From: Thermophilibacter immobilis
GTDB lineage: Bacteria; Actinomycetota; Coriobacteriia; Coriobacteriales; Atopobiaceae
DNA length: 64,000 bases
Direction of reading: 5' to 3'
Assembly (NCBI RefSeq): GCF_015277515.1
Contig: NZ_CP063767.1
Location: 496,001 to 560,000, forward strand
Shown here in pieces: positions 1 through 7,973 of this stretch (positions are counted from its first letter, which is position 1; every line of letters starts with the position of its first letter). A program made the translations under genes and the position numbers. The notes under the pieces are model-generated. The model did no database searches, had not been told where the DNA came from, and was given only the letters and a program-made list of their open reading frames with translations.

Positions 1-2
1 GC

Positions 3-701
3 TGGAAGCTTGACCTTACTGCCGATGACGTCTTCTCCATCGTGATCGGCATCGTGTTCGGCGTCATCATAGGTGCCCGTCTGTTCTACGTGATCTTCTA
101 CGGCGCCGGCTACTACCTGAGCCACCCGCTTGAGATCGTGGCCACCTGGGACGGGGGCATGAGCTTCCACGGGGGGCTCATCGGTGCCATCGTGGGGGGC
201 TCGATCGTGTGCCACCAGTATCACATCTCCGTTCCCACGGTCTGCGACCTGGGCGTCATCGGCGCCCCGCTCGGCATCTTCTTTGGTCGCTGCGCCAACT
301 TCGTGAACGGCGAGCTCTGGGGCAAGCCGACCGACCTTGCCTGGGGCGTCATGTTCGAGACCGGAGGCAACGTCTATCGCCACCCCTCCCAGCTCTACGA
401 GGCCGTCCTGGAGGGGCTCGCCATCTTCGTGGCGCTGTGGGCGCTCTCCCGACGTCGGCCCCCTCGGCCGCAGGGCACCTTCATGGGAGCGTTTCTCGCG
501 CTCTACGGAGTGTTTCGCTTCCTTGTGGAGTTCGTGCGCGTGCCGGACGCGCAGCTTGGCTACCTTCTGGGGCCCGTCACGATGGGGCAGCTCTTGAGCC
601 TTCCGCTCGTGATCGCGGGCGTCGTGATCCTCGTGCTGGCCCACCGGGCGCAGCGGCCCCAGGTGGGCTACCTTGAGGGAGGACCATCCTCGCAGGCATA
701 G
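3..701 (+). CDS. lgt: Prolipoprotein diacylglyceryl transferase, 5'-truncated by window edge
   Basis: Lgt is a membrane enzyme that moves diacylglycerol from phosphatidylglycerol to the lipobox cysteine of prelipoproteins. The frame is open to the window edge, so the true start lies upstream and the GTG at 42 is internal. Visible family signatures are SFHGGLIGA (the conserved HGG motif), GRCANFVNGELWG (the Lgt arginine/asparagine signature) and RHPSQLYEA, with several hydrophobic membrane segments between them. The C-terminus ends in a short hydrophilic tail. A client is visible in this window: the lipoprotein at 47165. The assignment is firm and only the N-terminus is missing. Confidence 0.95.
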   Translation, partial: WKLDLTADDVFSIVIGIVFGVIIGARLFYVIFYGAGYYLSHPLEIVATWDGGMSFHGGLIGAIVGGSIVCHQYHISVPTVCDLGVIGAPLGIFFGRCANFVNGELWGKPTDLAWGVMFETGGNVYRHPSQLYEAVLEGLAIFVALWALSRRRPPRPQGTFMGAFLALYGVFRFLVEFVRVPDAQLGYLLGPVTMGQLLSLPLVIAGVVILVLAHRAQRPQVGYLEGGPSSQA

Positions 702-734
702 ATCTCCGAAATATGAAGGAGTTGTGACGCTCTC

Positions 735-779
735 GTATCCCCCTCTTATTGAGAATAAATATCAATAAGAGGGGGATAC
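735..779. promoter_or_regulatory. Perfect 18-bp palindrome upstream of dps, Fur/PerR-box-like core
   Basis: The arms at 735-752 and 762-779 are perfect reverse complements around a 9-nt AT-rich centre (753-761). The core TGAGAATAAATATCA matches the 7-1-7 Fur-type consensus TGATAATNATTATCA at 12 of 14 defined positions. It lies 65 bp before dps, a gene usually controlled by iron or peroxide sensors. A possible -35 TTGTGA (722-727) is followed after 18 bp by TTATTG inside the left arm, so a bound repressor could occlude the promoter. No T-run follows, which argues against a simple terminator for lgt. The regulator is inferred; none is encoded nearby. Confidence 0.6.
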
Positions 780-843
780 TGGTGTCAAGCGGGAAGGAGT
801 TGGCACCCGCGGGCAGATACGTCACGTTCCCAAGGAGGATCTC

Positions 844-1269
844 ATGGAAAGCAAGCTCAATCATCTTCTGGCCGATCTCGTCGTCGAGTATCACAAGCTT
901 CAGAGCTTCCATTGGTACGTGAAGGGCCCCGACTTCTTCCAGGCGCATCCCAAGATCGAGGACTTCTACGGTGACGTCAACGACTTCGTCGACCAGATCG
1001 CTGAGGTCATCCTGCAGATCGGCGCTCAGCCCATCTCCTCGATGCACCAGTTCCTCGAGACCTCCTCGATCGAGGAGCGCTCCGACGGCTACGTGAGCTC
1101 CAGGGACGCCTACGCGTCCATCATCGAGGACTTCCAGAGTATTCTCGACGAGGCCTCCTCCATCAAGGGCGCCGCTGACGACGAGAACGCCTATCTGGTC
1201 TCTACGACCATGGACGATCTGATCGTGAGCTTTAGCAAGGCTCTCTGGATGCTTCGCCAGGGCCGCTAG
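844..1269 (+). CDS. dps: Dps/ferritin-like iron-storage and DNA-protection protein
   Basis: The 141-residue protein is somewhat shorter than typical Dps. It keeps the ferroxidase pattern of the family: a histidine in LQSFHWYVKGPDFF, then acidic residues in the HPKIEDFYGDVNDFVDQIAE helix. Dps dodecamers oxidise Fe(II), usually with hydrogen peroxide, and store the ferric core, protecting DNA. The start is set by an AAGGAGG ribosome site about 7 nt upstream. It appears monocistronic, with the palindromic operator before it and a strong hairpin after it, which fits stress-regulated expression. Ferritin-like subfamilies overlap, so 'Dps-like' is safest; DNA binding cannot be judged because no basic N-terminal tail is present. 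Confidence 0.9.
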   Translation: MESKLNHLLADLVVEYHKLQSFHWYVKGPDFFQAHPKIEDFYGDVNDFVDQIAEVILQIGAQPISSMHQFLETSSIEERSDGYVSSRDAYASIIEDFQSILDEASSIKGAADDENAYLVSTTMDDLIVSFSKALWMLRQGR

Positions 1270-1302
1270 TCTTTCGAGTTCGTTCTTGTCCGCTCCTTTC
1301 TT

Positions 1303-1332
1303 GACGCCATCCGACTTCCCTCGGATGGCGTC
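1303..1332 (+). terminator. Hairpin after dps
   Basis: Perfect 12-bp arms (1303-1314 and 1321-1332, GACGCCATCCGA and complement) enclose a 6-nt loop 34 bp past the dps stop. There is no U-tract after it, so it may be a Rho-independent terminator of weak type or an mRNA-stabilising 3' hairpin. Confidence 0.5.
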
Positions 1333-1353
1333 CCCGCGAGGGTACGGGCGAGC

Positions 1354-1420
1354 CTCAGGGGGCGCTTCTGGCCGTTGTTGAGATGGGGGGATCTCGCAAC
1401 GGTCGGAAGCGCCCCCTGAG
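1354..1420. repeat. Long inverted repeat, 24-bp arms (2 mismatches)
   Basis: Arms 1354-1377 and 1397-1420 pair over 22 of 24 positions, and the 19-nt centre contains a further small hairpin (GAGAT/ATCTC around G6). It fills much of the 330-bp gap between dps and the LytTR gene. I see no coding sequence in 1270-1599. Comparable long-arm palindromes with unrelated sequence sit at 4145-4226, 37494-37629 and 55374-55494. Function unknown. Confidence 0.6.
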
Positions 1421-1599
1421 TCATGGAGGGCTTAACGATGTGCTCCCTTGCCGTGCGCCGGGGCAGGCTCGATCTGTGCTTGTCAATTGCAAGAGGGGCT
1501 TCCGGTAACTCGGAGGCCTCTTTTGGCAACTCGGCGTCACCTCACCGCATGAGCTGCGTCGACGCCGCATACTAGCTCCCGAGAAGAGAAGGGGGTCCC

Positions 1600-2067
1600 A
1601 TGGAGGTGCGGGTCATAGAGGAGAAGGGAAGGCGCTCGATTGCCGTGCGGGTCCTGTCAGCACCGGGCGACGGTCGCGCCGCCGCGCTCGCACGCAGGAT
1701 CTCTCTGTTGGACGGGCGTGTGAGCGGATACCCAGCAGGCGGCCCCGAACGCCGGCTGGTCGCCCTGGCTGACATCGTGCTCTTCGAGGTCGCTGAGACA
1801 CGCGCGCGCATGCTCCTTCGATCAGGCGAGGAGCTGGAGAGCACGTTGCGCCTCTGCGAGATCGAGACGGCACTGGAGGGAAGCGAGTTCGTGCGCGTTT
1901 CTCGTCAGATCATCGTCAACTTCGCCCTGGTGCGCACGATTCGCCCTGAGCTTGCGGGGCGTCTCACGCTCAGGCTGGAGAATGGTTGCGAAGTCCTGGT
2001 GACGCGCACCTACGTGTCCGCCATCAGGCGGAGGCTGGAGATGGGTGACTCGTATGAAAAACGATAG
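1600..2067 (+). CDS. LytTR-domain DNA-binding transcriptional regulator
   Basis: The C-terminal half (about residues 55-150) is a LytTR DNA-binding domain: a block with LADIVLFEVAETRARMLL, then EFVRVSRQIIVNF, then an ENG-type turn and VLVTRTYVSAIRRRLEM. The N-terminal 50 residues are short and not a recognisable receiver domain, so this is a stand-alone LytTR regulator rather than a two-component response regulator. It overlaps the next gene, a DUF3021-type membrane protein, by up to 14 nt. LytTR-DUF3021 pairs are common in Gram-positive bacteria, where the membrane partner is thought to modulate the regulator. Targets are unknown; autoregulation is likely but not shown. Confidence 0.85.
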   Translation: MEVRVIEEKGRRSIAVRVLSAPGDGRAAALARRISLLDGRVSGYPAGGPERRLVALADIVLFEVAETRARMLLRSGEELESTLRLCEIETALEGSEFVRVSRQIIVNFALVRTIRPELAGRLTLRLENGCEVLVTRTYVSAIRRRLEMGDSYEKR

Positions 2068-2587
2068 TCTGAGAGAAGAGGGGCCGGTCATGCGGAGGCG
2101 TGGTCTTCTGAGCCCGGTCGAGGAGCCACCGCGCACGTCGCTCGCGGCCGGGCTATCCATGGGGTGCGTGATTGCGGTTGTCATGCTGCTCGCGACCACG
2201 TTCGCGGGCATCGCCGCCTTCGGCATGAGTGAGGGGCTCGCGATCTGCCTGTCGTGCATCGTTGCGGGCGTGGCGGGGGGCCTTCTCCAACAGGTCTGCT
2301 TCAATCCCCGCGTGCTCGGACTGCCCTGGGGCTATCCAGCGCGCGTCGCGCTCTTTGGGATCGCATACCTTACGGCTCTCGTGCCCTGCGCCTGGCTCGG
2401 TGGGTGGCTGCCCGTCGACGTGCCGGGAGCGTGGATTAGCTTCGTGGTAATCTACCTGGTCATCCTAGGCGCATGTACCTTCGGCCTTTCTCGACGGTAT
2501 CGGCGTCAGCGCGCCGCGTACGCGGAGTGCCTCGACGCGTATCGCGCACGTCGCGCACACGAGGGGGGAGCGGGGCCTCGGGACTAG
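2054..2587 (+). CDS. DUF3021-family membrane protein, partner of the LytTR regulator
   Basis: This is a four-helix membrane protein with hydrophobic stretches near residues 32-52, 57-77, 95-115 and 125-145, flanked by charged ends. Size, topology and its position immediately downstream of a LytTR gene match DUF3021 proteins. Two starts are plausible. ATG 2054 overlaps the upstream gene and could be translationally coupled. ATG 2090 has a better ribosome site (GAAGAGGGG, 7 nt away) and removes 12 residues. It overlaps the convergent downstream gene by 4 bp. The role, probably membrane sensing or antagonism of the regulator, is inferred from gene pairing only. Confidence 0.75.
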   Translation: MKNDSLREEGPVMRRRGLLSPVEEPPRTSLAAGLSMGCVIAVVMLLATTFAGIAAFGMSEGLAICLSCIVAGVAGGLLQQVCFNPRVLGLPWGYPARVALFGIAYLTALVPCAWLGGWLPVDVPGAWISFVVIYLVILGACTFGLSRRYRRQRAAYAECLDAYRARRAHEGGAGPRD

Positions 2588-3021
2588 AACCGCAGGAAGG
2601 GCTCCTCGGGATAGCCCTCCGGGTCCTCGTCGTCGTGTTCAAGCGCATCACCGCGGCCCTCGTCGTCCTCGTACTCGTCGTCATCCACGCCCCAGCCGTA
2701 GGCGCTGGCGAAGTCGTCGGCGAGGTCCGTCTCGGGAAGCGCGCTCGTGATGCTGCACAGGCCGTCCATGGCGGGCACGATCTTCTGCCACTGGCAGATG
2801 ACCGGCTCGGCGGGCACCCCCTCGAGCTCGACGAGGGAGTCAAGAAAGATCTCGTGGGCGCCATCCAACAGGTCAGAGGAGCGACGAACCTCCTGGAAGT
2901 GGGCGGCGAACCGGTCGAGGGCCTCGTCGCTCGTGGAGGCCTCGACCACGCAGGGCATGAGGCAGTAGTTGTCCTTGTCGTCGGTCTCGTCGTTGTAGCT
3001 GAAGCTGCCTACGTAGAGCAT
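2584..3021 (-). CDS. Hypothetical acidic protein
   Basis: The 145-residue product has a structured N-terminal part (MLYVGSFSYNDE onward, mixed alpha/beta by eye) and an extremely acidic C-terminal tail rich in Asp and Glu before the final PFLRF. I do not recognise a named domain. The start at 3021 is chosen because GAGGAGG lies a few bases upstream; the longer frame to 3066 has no ribosome site. Coding direction is supported by GC-rich third positions on this strand. It ends convergently with the DUF3021 gene. The acidic tail suggests a cytoplasmic, possibly metal- or protein-binding accessory protein, but that is speculation. Confidence 0.7.
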   Translation of the reverse strand: MLYVGSFSYNDETDDKDNYCLMPCVVEASTSDEALDRFAAHFQEVRRSSDLLDGAHEIFLDSLVELEGVPAEPVICQWQKIVPAMDGLCSITSALPETDLADDFASAYGWGVDDDEYEDDEGRGDALEHDDEDPEGYPEEPFLRF

Positions 3022-3272
3022 GGTGCCTCCTCGTCCGCGGCCATAGTATGAGATGACGATACCCATGACGCAGCGCGTGCAAACGCTGAGCGCAGCGCGA
3101 GCGATGCCGTCCAGTTTGGCGCGATGCCTTTACAAGGCCGACTTCGTGCCCTATCGTAGGCGTGTTTCATGCCGAGCGTGGTCTGCGTGCCGCGCGCACG
3201 CGCCGTATTGGTTTTAGTAGGTGCCCGCGGCGGACGCTTCGCGGGTCCGTTCCAGGCAAGAAGGAGATGTGC

Positions 3273-4073
3273 ATGTCCGGACACTCTAAGTGGGCAACCA
3301 CCAAGCACAAGAAGGCCGCGATCGACGCCAAGCGCTCCTCGCTGTTCTCCAAGCTCTCACGCAACATCACCGTTGCCGCCAAGGTCGGCGGCGACCCCAA
3401 CCCGGAGAACAACGCCTCCCTGTCTGCGGCCGTTGCCCGTGCTCGCATGGTCTCCATGCCCAATGCCAAGATCAAGGCGGCCATCGACAAGGCCTTTGGC
3501 GCCGGCGCCGACGCCGCCGTCTACTCCGAGGTCGTCTACGAGGGCTACGGTCCCGCGGGCGTGGCCGTCTACGTCGACTGCCTGACGGACAACAAAAACC
3601 GCACCGCGGCCGACGTCCGCTCCGCCTTCACCCATGCGGGTGGCTCCCTGGGCACGGCCGGCTCCGTCGCGTTCCAGTTCGAGCGCAGGGGCTCCATCGC
3701 CGTCGACAAGGTCGTCAAGAGCGACGACAAGAAGGTCGCCGACCGTGAGAATGCCGTCGACGAGGACGAGTTCATGATGGTCGTGGCCGAGGCCGGCGGC
3801 GAGGACTACGAGGACGCGGGCGAGCAGTGGATCGTCTGGACCGCCTATGACAAGATGCAGGACGTCCAGCAGGGCATCGAGGACCAGGGCGTCGAGGTCA
3901 AGGGCTCCGAGCTCACGATGGTTCCCACCACGCCGACCGAGGTGACGGTGAACGACGCCAAGAAGGTCCAGCGCCTCATCGACCGCCTCGACGAGCTCGA
4001 GGACGTCCAGAACGTCTATCACACGATGGACGTGACCGACGAGATTGCCGCCGCGCTGGAGGAAGACGAGTAG
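3273..4073 (+). CDS. yebC: YebC/PmpR/TACO1-family translational or transcriptional regulator
   Basis: The 266-residue protein opens with the family signature MSGHSKWATTKHKKAAIDAK. It continues with GGDPNPENNASL, the YEGYGPAGVAVYVDCLTDN block and the C-terminal VYHTMDVTDEI, so it is full length. Members bind DNA in some species; others (YebC2, TACO1) bind ribosomes and relieve stalling at proline-rich stretches. Which role applies cannot be told from sequence. The start is ATG 3273 with AAGGAG 6 nt upstream; the longer open frame has no support. It is monocistronic and followed by a clear terminator. Confidence 0.95.
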   Translation: MSGHSKWATTKHKKAAIDAKRSSLFSKLSRNITVAAKVGGDPNPENNASLSAAVARARMVSMPNAKIKAAIDKAFGAGADAAVYSEVVYEGYGPAGVAVYVDCLTDNKNRTAADVRSAFTHAGGSLGTAGSVAFQFERRGSIAVDKVVKSDDKKVADRENAVDEDEFMMVVAEAGGEDYEDAGEQWIVWTAYDKMQDVQQGIEDQGVEVKGSELTMVPTTPTEVTVNDAKKVQRLIDRLDELEDVQNVYHTMDVTDEIAAALEEDE

Positions 4074-4099
4074 GCGAGTTCGTTATCGCATCGCATGTA

Positions 4100-4137
4100 A
4101 GGTGCCGGCGGGAAGATCTCGTCGGCACCTCTTTTGT
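4100..4137 (+). terminator. Rho-independent terminator of yebC
   Basis: A stem AGGTGCCGGCG / CGTCGGCACCT (4100-4110 and 4120-4130) is followed directly by CTTTTGTCTTTT. The position is 27 bp after the yebC stop. Confidence 0.85.
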
Positions 4138-4144
4138 CTTTTGA

Positions 4145-4226
4145 GGACTGCGACGTCCCCTCCCCGCGCGATTTCTGAGAGCGTTTTTTGCTCGAAGCTG
4201 AGCGCGGGGAGGGGACGTCGCAGTCC
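4145..4226. repeat. Perfect long inverted repeat, 25-bp arms
   Basis: Arms 4145-4169 and 4202-4226 are perfectly complementary, GC-rich, and separated by a 32-nt loop containing a T6 run. The repeat lies between the ends of two convergent genes and could act as a bidirectional terminator, but arms this long exceed what termination needs. It resembles in form the elements at 1354, 37494 and 55374. Confidence 0.7.
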
Positions 4227-4228
4227 GG

Positions 4229-4489
4229 CTACTCCACCGTGCCGTAGACGGCGCCCCACCCGTGGGCGGTGACGATGGAGTTGAGCTGGTCGCACAGGCG
4301 CGTCCGCCCGTAGGTGCGCGAGGGGAGCATGTCCACGACCTCGCGCATGTCGGCGCACAGGTCGAAGACGTCCGCCTTGGCCACCACGTCGAGCTTGGTC
4401 ACGGCACGCGACGCTCGCGTGGGGAACAGGGCGTCCACGAGCCGCTGCAGCTCACCGTACTCCTCGGCGCGCACTCCCCACGTGTCCAT
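4229..4489 (-). CDS. Small hypothetical protein
   Basis: The 86-residue product starts MDTWGVRAEEYGELQRLVDALF and is predicted largely helical, with no membrane segment or metal motif. The start at 4489 is the only ATG that gives a compact protein; the alternative TTG at 4597 would run into the aminotransferase start on the other strand. The ribosome site is weak (GGGGGCGAC). The frame looks coding by third-position GC. I do not recognise the family. Confidence 0.55.
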   Translation of the reverse strand: MDTWGVRAEEYGELQRLVDALFPTRASRAVTKLDVVAKADVFDLCADMREVVDMLPSRTYGRTRLCDQLNSIVTAHGWGAVYGTVE

Positions 4490-4589
4490 GGTCGCCCCCG
4501 TCCGTTGGCTTTCTTTTTGGTGAGGCCCATGGTAGCAGCTCGCGCGGCATTTGCATCTATACTCAGGCAACGCAACAAAGGAGGAAACC

Positions 4590-5876
4590 ATGCCCAACGC
4601 GTTTCAGAAGATGACCGACTCCGAGCTCTCTGCCCAGCTCGCCGACCTCGATCGGCAGGCCGATTCCCTACGTGTCCTGGGTCTCAAGCTCGACATGGCG
4701 CGCGGCAGGCCGAGCCCCGAGCAGACCGCGCTCTCCCGCCCCATGCTCGACCTTCTCGGCTCGGACTCAGACCTTGACGACCAGGGCGTGGCGGCCGACA
4801 ACTACGGCGCGCCCGACGGCCTTCCCTCGGCTCGCGCGCTGGCCGCCGAGCTCGTGGGCGTCGAGCCCTCTCACGTGATCGTCAACGGCTCCTCGAGCCT
4901 CAACCTCATGCACGACGTGGTCTGCAACGCCTACACCCACGGCATCGGCGGCAACAAGCCCTGGTGCGCGCAGGGTCCCATCAAGTTCCTCTGCCCCGCG
5001 CCGGGCTATGACCGCCACTTCACCGTGACCGCCCGCTACGGCATCCAGAACGTGCCCGTACCCATGCGCACTGACGGTCCCGACATGGACGTCGTTCGCC
5101 GCTACGTGGAGGAAGACGCCTCCGTCAAGGGCATCTGGTGCGTCCCCAAGTACGCCAACCCCACGGGTGTCACCTACTCTGACGAGGTCGTGCGTGCCTT
5201 CGCGCACCTCAAACCCGCCGCGCCCGACTTCCGCATCTTCTGGGACAACGCCTACGTCGTCCATACCTTCAAAGGGGAGGGCGACGAGCTCATGAACGTC
5301 TTCGACGCGCTCGCCGAGGCGGGCTCCGTTGACCTCGTCTACGAGTTCGCCTCCACGGCCAAGGTGACCTTCCCCGGCTCAGGCATGGCCTGGGTCTCGG
5401 CCAGCGCCGCCGACCTCGCCGAGCTCCGCCAGGCCTTCTCGTCCATGCGCGTCTGTCCCGAGAAGATCTCGCAGCTCGCGCACGTCAGGTTCCTGCGCGA
5501 CGCCGCGGGCGTGCACGCCCACATGGCCAGGCACGCCGAGCTCATCGCCCCACGCTTCGCGCTCGTGCAGGAGAAGCTCTCGCGCGGGCTGGGCAAGCTG
5601 GACTGCGCCACGTGGACGGACCCCAACGGCGGCTACTTCGTCTCGTTCGAGGGTCCCGAGGGCTCGGCCAAGGAGGTCGTCTCCCTGGCCGCGGAGCTCG
5701 GCGTGAAGCTCACGCCTGCCGGAGCACCCTGGCCCTACGGCGAGGACCCCCGAGACACCAACATTCGCATTGCCCCCACCTATCCCTCGCTCGACGAGCT
5801 CTCCCAGGCGCTCGACGTCTTCGTGGTGGCCGTCAAGCTCGTCTCGGCACGCCTCGCCGCCGCCGAGCGCGCCTAG
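4590..5876 (+). CDS. Class I aminotransferase, MocR-type aspartate aminotransferase-like
   Basis: This PLP enzyme of 428 residues matches the 'Aminotran_MocR' / type Ic aspartate aminotransferase group. Landmarks are GLKLDMARGRPSPEQ near the N-terminus, NYGAPDGLPSARALAA, the IVNGSSSLNLMHDVV cofactor-binding turn, CVPKYANPTGVTYS, the IFWDNAYVVH aspartate that contacts the pyridine nitrogen, the EFASTAKVTFPGSG Schiff-base lysine, and NIRIAPTYPS near the C-terminus. Expected activity is transamination between aspartate and 2-oxoglutarate, though substrate breadth in this group is uncertain. It starts at ATG 4590 behind AAAGGAGG. Monocistronic. Confidence 0.85.
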   Translation: MPNAFQKMTDSELSAQLADLDRQADSLRVLGLKLDMARGRPSPEQTALSRPMLDLLGSDSDLDDQGVAADNYGAPDGLPSARALAAELVGVEPSHVIVNGSSSLNLMHDVVCNAYTHGIGGNKPWCAQGPIKFLCPAPGYDRHFTVTARYGIQNVPVPMRTDGPDMDVVRRYVEEDASVKGIWCVPKYANPTGVTYSDEVVRAFAHLKPAAPDFRIFWDNAYVVHTFKGEGDELMNVFDALAEAGSVDLVYEFASTAKVTFPGSGMAWVSASAADLAELRQAFSSMRVCPEKISQLAHVRFLRDAAGVHAHMARHAELIAPRFALVQEKLSRGLGKLDCATWTDPNGGYFVSFEGPEGSAKEVVSLAAELGVKLTPAGAPWPYGEDPRDTNIRIAPTYPSLDELSQALDVFVVAVKLVSARLAAAERA

Positions 5877-5946
5877 GTCGGTGCCGTCCGCTCCGAGCGG
5901 CTTTGGCAAAGTTCTGTTATTATCGCCGCGCTCGTGTCTCGCTGTC

Positions 5947-5974
5947 TTGCACAGACAATGCCGTGGCATATGCT
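5947..5974 (+). promoter_or_regulatory. Candidate sigma-70 promoter for the TPR gene
   Basis: TTGCAC (5947-5952), a 16-bp spacer and TATGCT (5969-5974) lie about 55 bp before the start at 6029. The match is good for this GC-rich context. It is a sequence match only. Confidence 0.4.
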
Positions 5975-6028
5975 AAGAGGTCGCGGGCAGGCGCCCGTCT
6001 TCGTCGCAACGTGAAAGGTGTCTGGGGC

Positions 6029-6892
6029 ATGGCGAACACGCCAAGAGCAAAGAGCAAGGTCGCTGCTGCCAAGAAGCCGCCCAAGGCCGGGGCTGGGGCC
6101 AAGGCCAAGGATCCGGGCACGCTCTCGCGCACCCAGAAGGTCATCGTCATCGTCTTCGTGGTCATCTTCGCCTTCTCCACACTCGCCGGGGCGCTCGCTT
6201 CCGTGTCCCAGAGCCAGGAGAGCTCCGCGAGCTCGTCGTCGACGTCGACGCAGGACGCAGACGCCTCCCAGGTGGACGCGGTTGACGAGAAGTACCAGTC
6301 AATCGTCTCGGACCTCGAGGCGAAGCTCGCCGACGACCCCGCAGACGAGGCCTCGCTTCTTGCCCTCGGTCGCTACTACTTTGCCTGGGGCGCGAACGTC
6401 AGCTCCGTTGCCACCACCGACGACGAGACCCAGCACGCCAACGACCTGCTCGGGAAGTCCATCGGCTACGACGACCAGTACCTCGCGCAGGTCGACTCGG
6501 ACTCGGGCGCGGTGCGCGTCAACCGCGCGCTCGCCCAGTACTACGAGGGCGACCCCACGTCGGCTGTGACAGCGCTCGAGGAGCTCACCCGGTCCTCGCC
6601 GGACTACGCACTCGCCTGGGCCAACCTCGGGATGCTCTATGAGTCCCAGGGCACGTCCACGCAGGCCGCCGCGGCCTACCAGAAGGCCGTCGAGTACGAC
6701 CCCGACGACGAGTACGGCGCCAAGAGCTACGGCGAGGATCGCCTCTCCGCCCTCGAGGCGAGCGCGTCCAGCGCCTCGAGCTCATCGGACTCCTCGAGCA
6801 GCACGAGCACCACCAGCAGCACCTCCGCTACGGGCTCGGGAGCCGCGGGGCTCTCGAGCGATCTGTCAAATCTCTCGGGAACGGGCCTCTAG
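6029..6892 (+). CDS. Membrane-anchored TPR protein
   Basis: The 287-residue protein has a basic Ala/Lys-rich N-terminus, one membrane segment (about residues 38-58, VIVIVFVVIFAFSTLAGAL), a Ser/Thr linker, then TPR units (for example YALAWANLGMLYESQGTSTQ and its neighbour) up to about residue 235. A Ser-rich low-complexity tail follows. The N-in topology puts the TPRs outside the cytoplasm. TPRs mediate protein-protein contacts; the partner is unknown. ATG 6029 is chosen because GAAAGGTG lies 9 nt upstream and the preceding open frame is within other coding DNA. It may head an operon with the STAS gene 24 bp downstream and the Tat genes beyond. Confidence 0.7.
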   Translation: MANTPRAKSKVAAAKKPPKAGAGAKAKDPGTLSRTQKVIVIVFVVIFAFSTLAGALASVSQSQESSASSSSTSTQDADASQVDAVDEKYQSIVSDLEAKLADDPADEASLLALGRYYFAWGANVSSVATTDDETQHANDLLGKSIGYDDQYLAQVDSDSGAVRVNRALAQYYEGDPTSAVTALEELTRSSPDYALAWANLGMLYESQGTSTQAAAAYQKAVEYDPDDEYGAKSYGEDRLSALEASASSASSSSDSSSSTSTTSSTSATGSGAAGLSSDLSNLSGTGL

Positions 6893-6915
6893 CCCGCGTC
6901 GAGGAAGGGGAAGAC

Positions 6916-7236
6916 ATGAGTCTCACCATCAGCAGCACAGCATCCGAGGGCGGCGGCACCTGCCTTGCCGTCGAGGGCGAGGTCGACGTCTCCAACGCCT
7001 CCGAGCTTCGCTCGGCGCTTGACGCCCAGCTCTCCTCCTGCGCCGGGAAGGAGCTCGTCGTCGACCTGGCACGGGTCTCCTACATCGACTCCACGGGCAT
7101 CGGCGTCCTCGTGGGGGCGGCGCATCGCGCCTCCGAGGCAAGCGCCCGCCTCGTCGTGGCCCGACCGCAGAAGAACGTGGCCCGCGTGCTGGGCCTTCTG
7201 GGCGTGGGCAGCGACCTCAACATCCGCGAGGGCTAG
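6916..7236 (+). CDS. STAS-domain anti-sigma factor antagonist-like protein
   Basis: The 106-residue single STAS domain has the typical pattern CLAVEGEVDVSNASELRSAL, then ELVVDLARVSYIDSTGIGVLVG. The serine in DSTG is the position phosphorylated by anti-sigma kinases in SpoIIAA/RsbV proteins. The role is partner-switching control of an anti-sigma factor, or a simple regulatory switch. No cognate kinase is nearby, so the pathway is unknown. A GAGGAAGGGG ribosome site precedes ATG 6916. Confidence 0.88.
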   Translation: MSLTISSTASEGGGTCLAVEGEVDVSNASELRSALDAQLSSCAGKELVVDLARVSYIDSTGIGVLVGAAHRASEASARLVVARPQKNVARVLGLLGVGSDLNIREG

Positions 7237-7300
7237 GCCGCGGCGGCCAGGGGGCCGCTCGCGCAGACAGACAGCGTACCTATTGGCATGAGAGTGAGGG

Positions 7301-7954
7301 ATGCGATCCGTGTTTGGCATCGGAGAGACAGAGCTAGTCCTCATCCTGTTGTTCGCGTTCATGATTTTCGGGCCCGACAAGCTGCCGGGTATGGGCAGGA
7401 CCCTGGGTCGCGCCCTCAGGCAGTTCCGCAACGCCCAGGAGGGCTTCACGCAGGTCGTCCAGACCGAGATCGTCGACCCGGCCGCCGAGGCCATGAGCGA
7501 CAACCCCAAGAAGCCCAACCGCGCGCGCGCGGCCGGCTTCGAGGAGGACGCGGACCTCGAGGCGCAGGCGGGCTCCGAGGACGCCGCGCCCAAGAAGGCC
7601 GAGACCTTCGCCGAGCGCAAGAAGCGCCTCGCGGCCGAGCGCAGGGCCGTCGAGGAGGCTGCAGCCGCCGCCAGCGCCGAGAAGGACGCTGACGACGCGG
7701 GAACCGAGGTCTCCGCGGGCGGCGATCCTGCAGGCTCCGAGGCCTCACCGGCCCCCGTGACATCGTCCGAGCCCGAGGTCTCGCCTGTGCCCCGCACGGC
7801 GGCCGACCTCTATGCGATGACGCCCGCCCGCCCGACCGCGCCTGTCCAGACGGGCGAGCCCTCCGCGCCGGAGCCCGCCCCAGAGCACGGCGCCCCCACC
7901 GACTCCGTCAGCACCGAGAACACCGGGAAGGAGGGCGGGAGCGTCGAGGCCTAG
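7301..7954 (+). CDS. tatA: TatA/TatB-type Sec-independent translocase subunit
   Basis: The N-terminus FGIGETELVLILLFAFMIFGPDKLPGMGRTLG is the TatA/B pattern: one membrane helix, the FGP hinge, then an amphipathic helix. The following 150 residues are charged and Pro/Ala-rich, with a Lys/Arg-Glu coiled stretch. The 217-residue length is greater than usual TatA and closer to TatB. With TatC immediately downstream this forms a minimal Tat system that exports folded proteins with twin-arginine signals. Whether it acts as TatA, TatB or both cannot be decided. Start is ATG 7301 with GAGTGAGGG upstream; GTG 7310 is an alternative. Confidence 0.88.
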   Translation: MRSVFGIGETELVLILLFAFMIFGPDKLPGMGRTLGRALRQFRNAQEGFTQVVQTEIVDPAAEAMSDNPKKPNRARAAGFEEDADLEAQAGSEDAAPKKAETFAERKKRLAAERRAVEEAAAAASAEKDADDAGTEVSAGGDPAGSEASPAPVTSSEPEVSPVPRTAADLYAMTPARPTAPVQTGEPSAPEPAPEHGAPTDSVSTENTGKEGGSVEA

Positions 7955-7973
7955 CCTCGCTTCCGCACGCCAT

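Noticed and set aside
735-779. The palindrome as a terminator for lgt
   Set aside because: It has no U-tract and the core looks like an operator; still possible as a minor function, so listed as regulatory instead.
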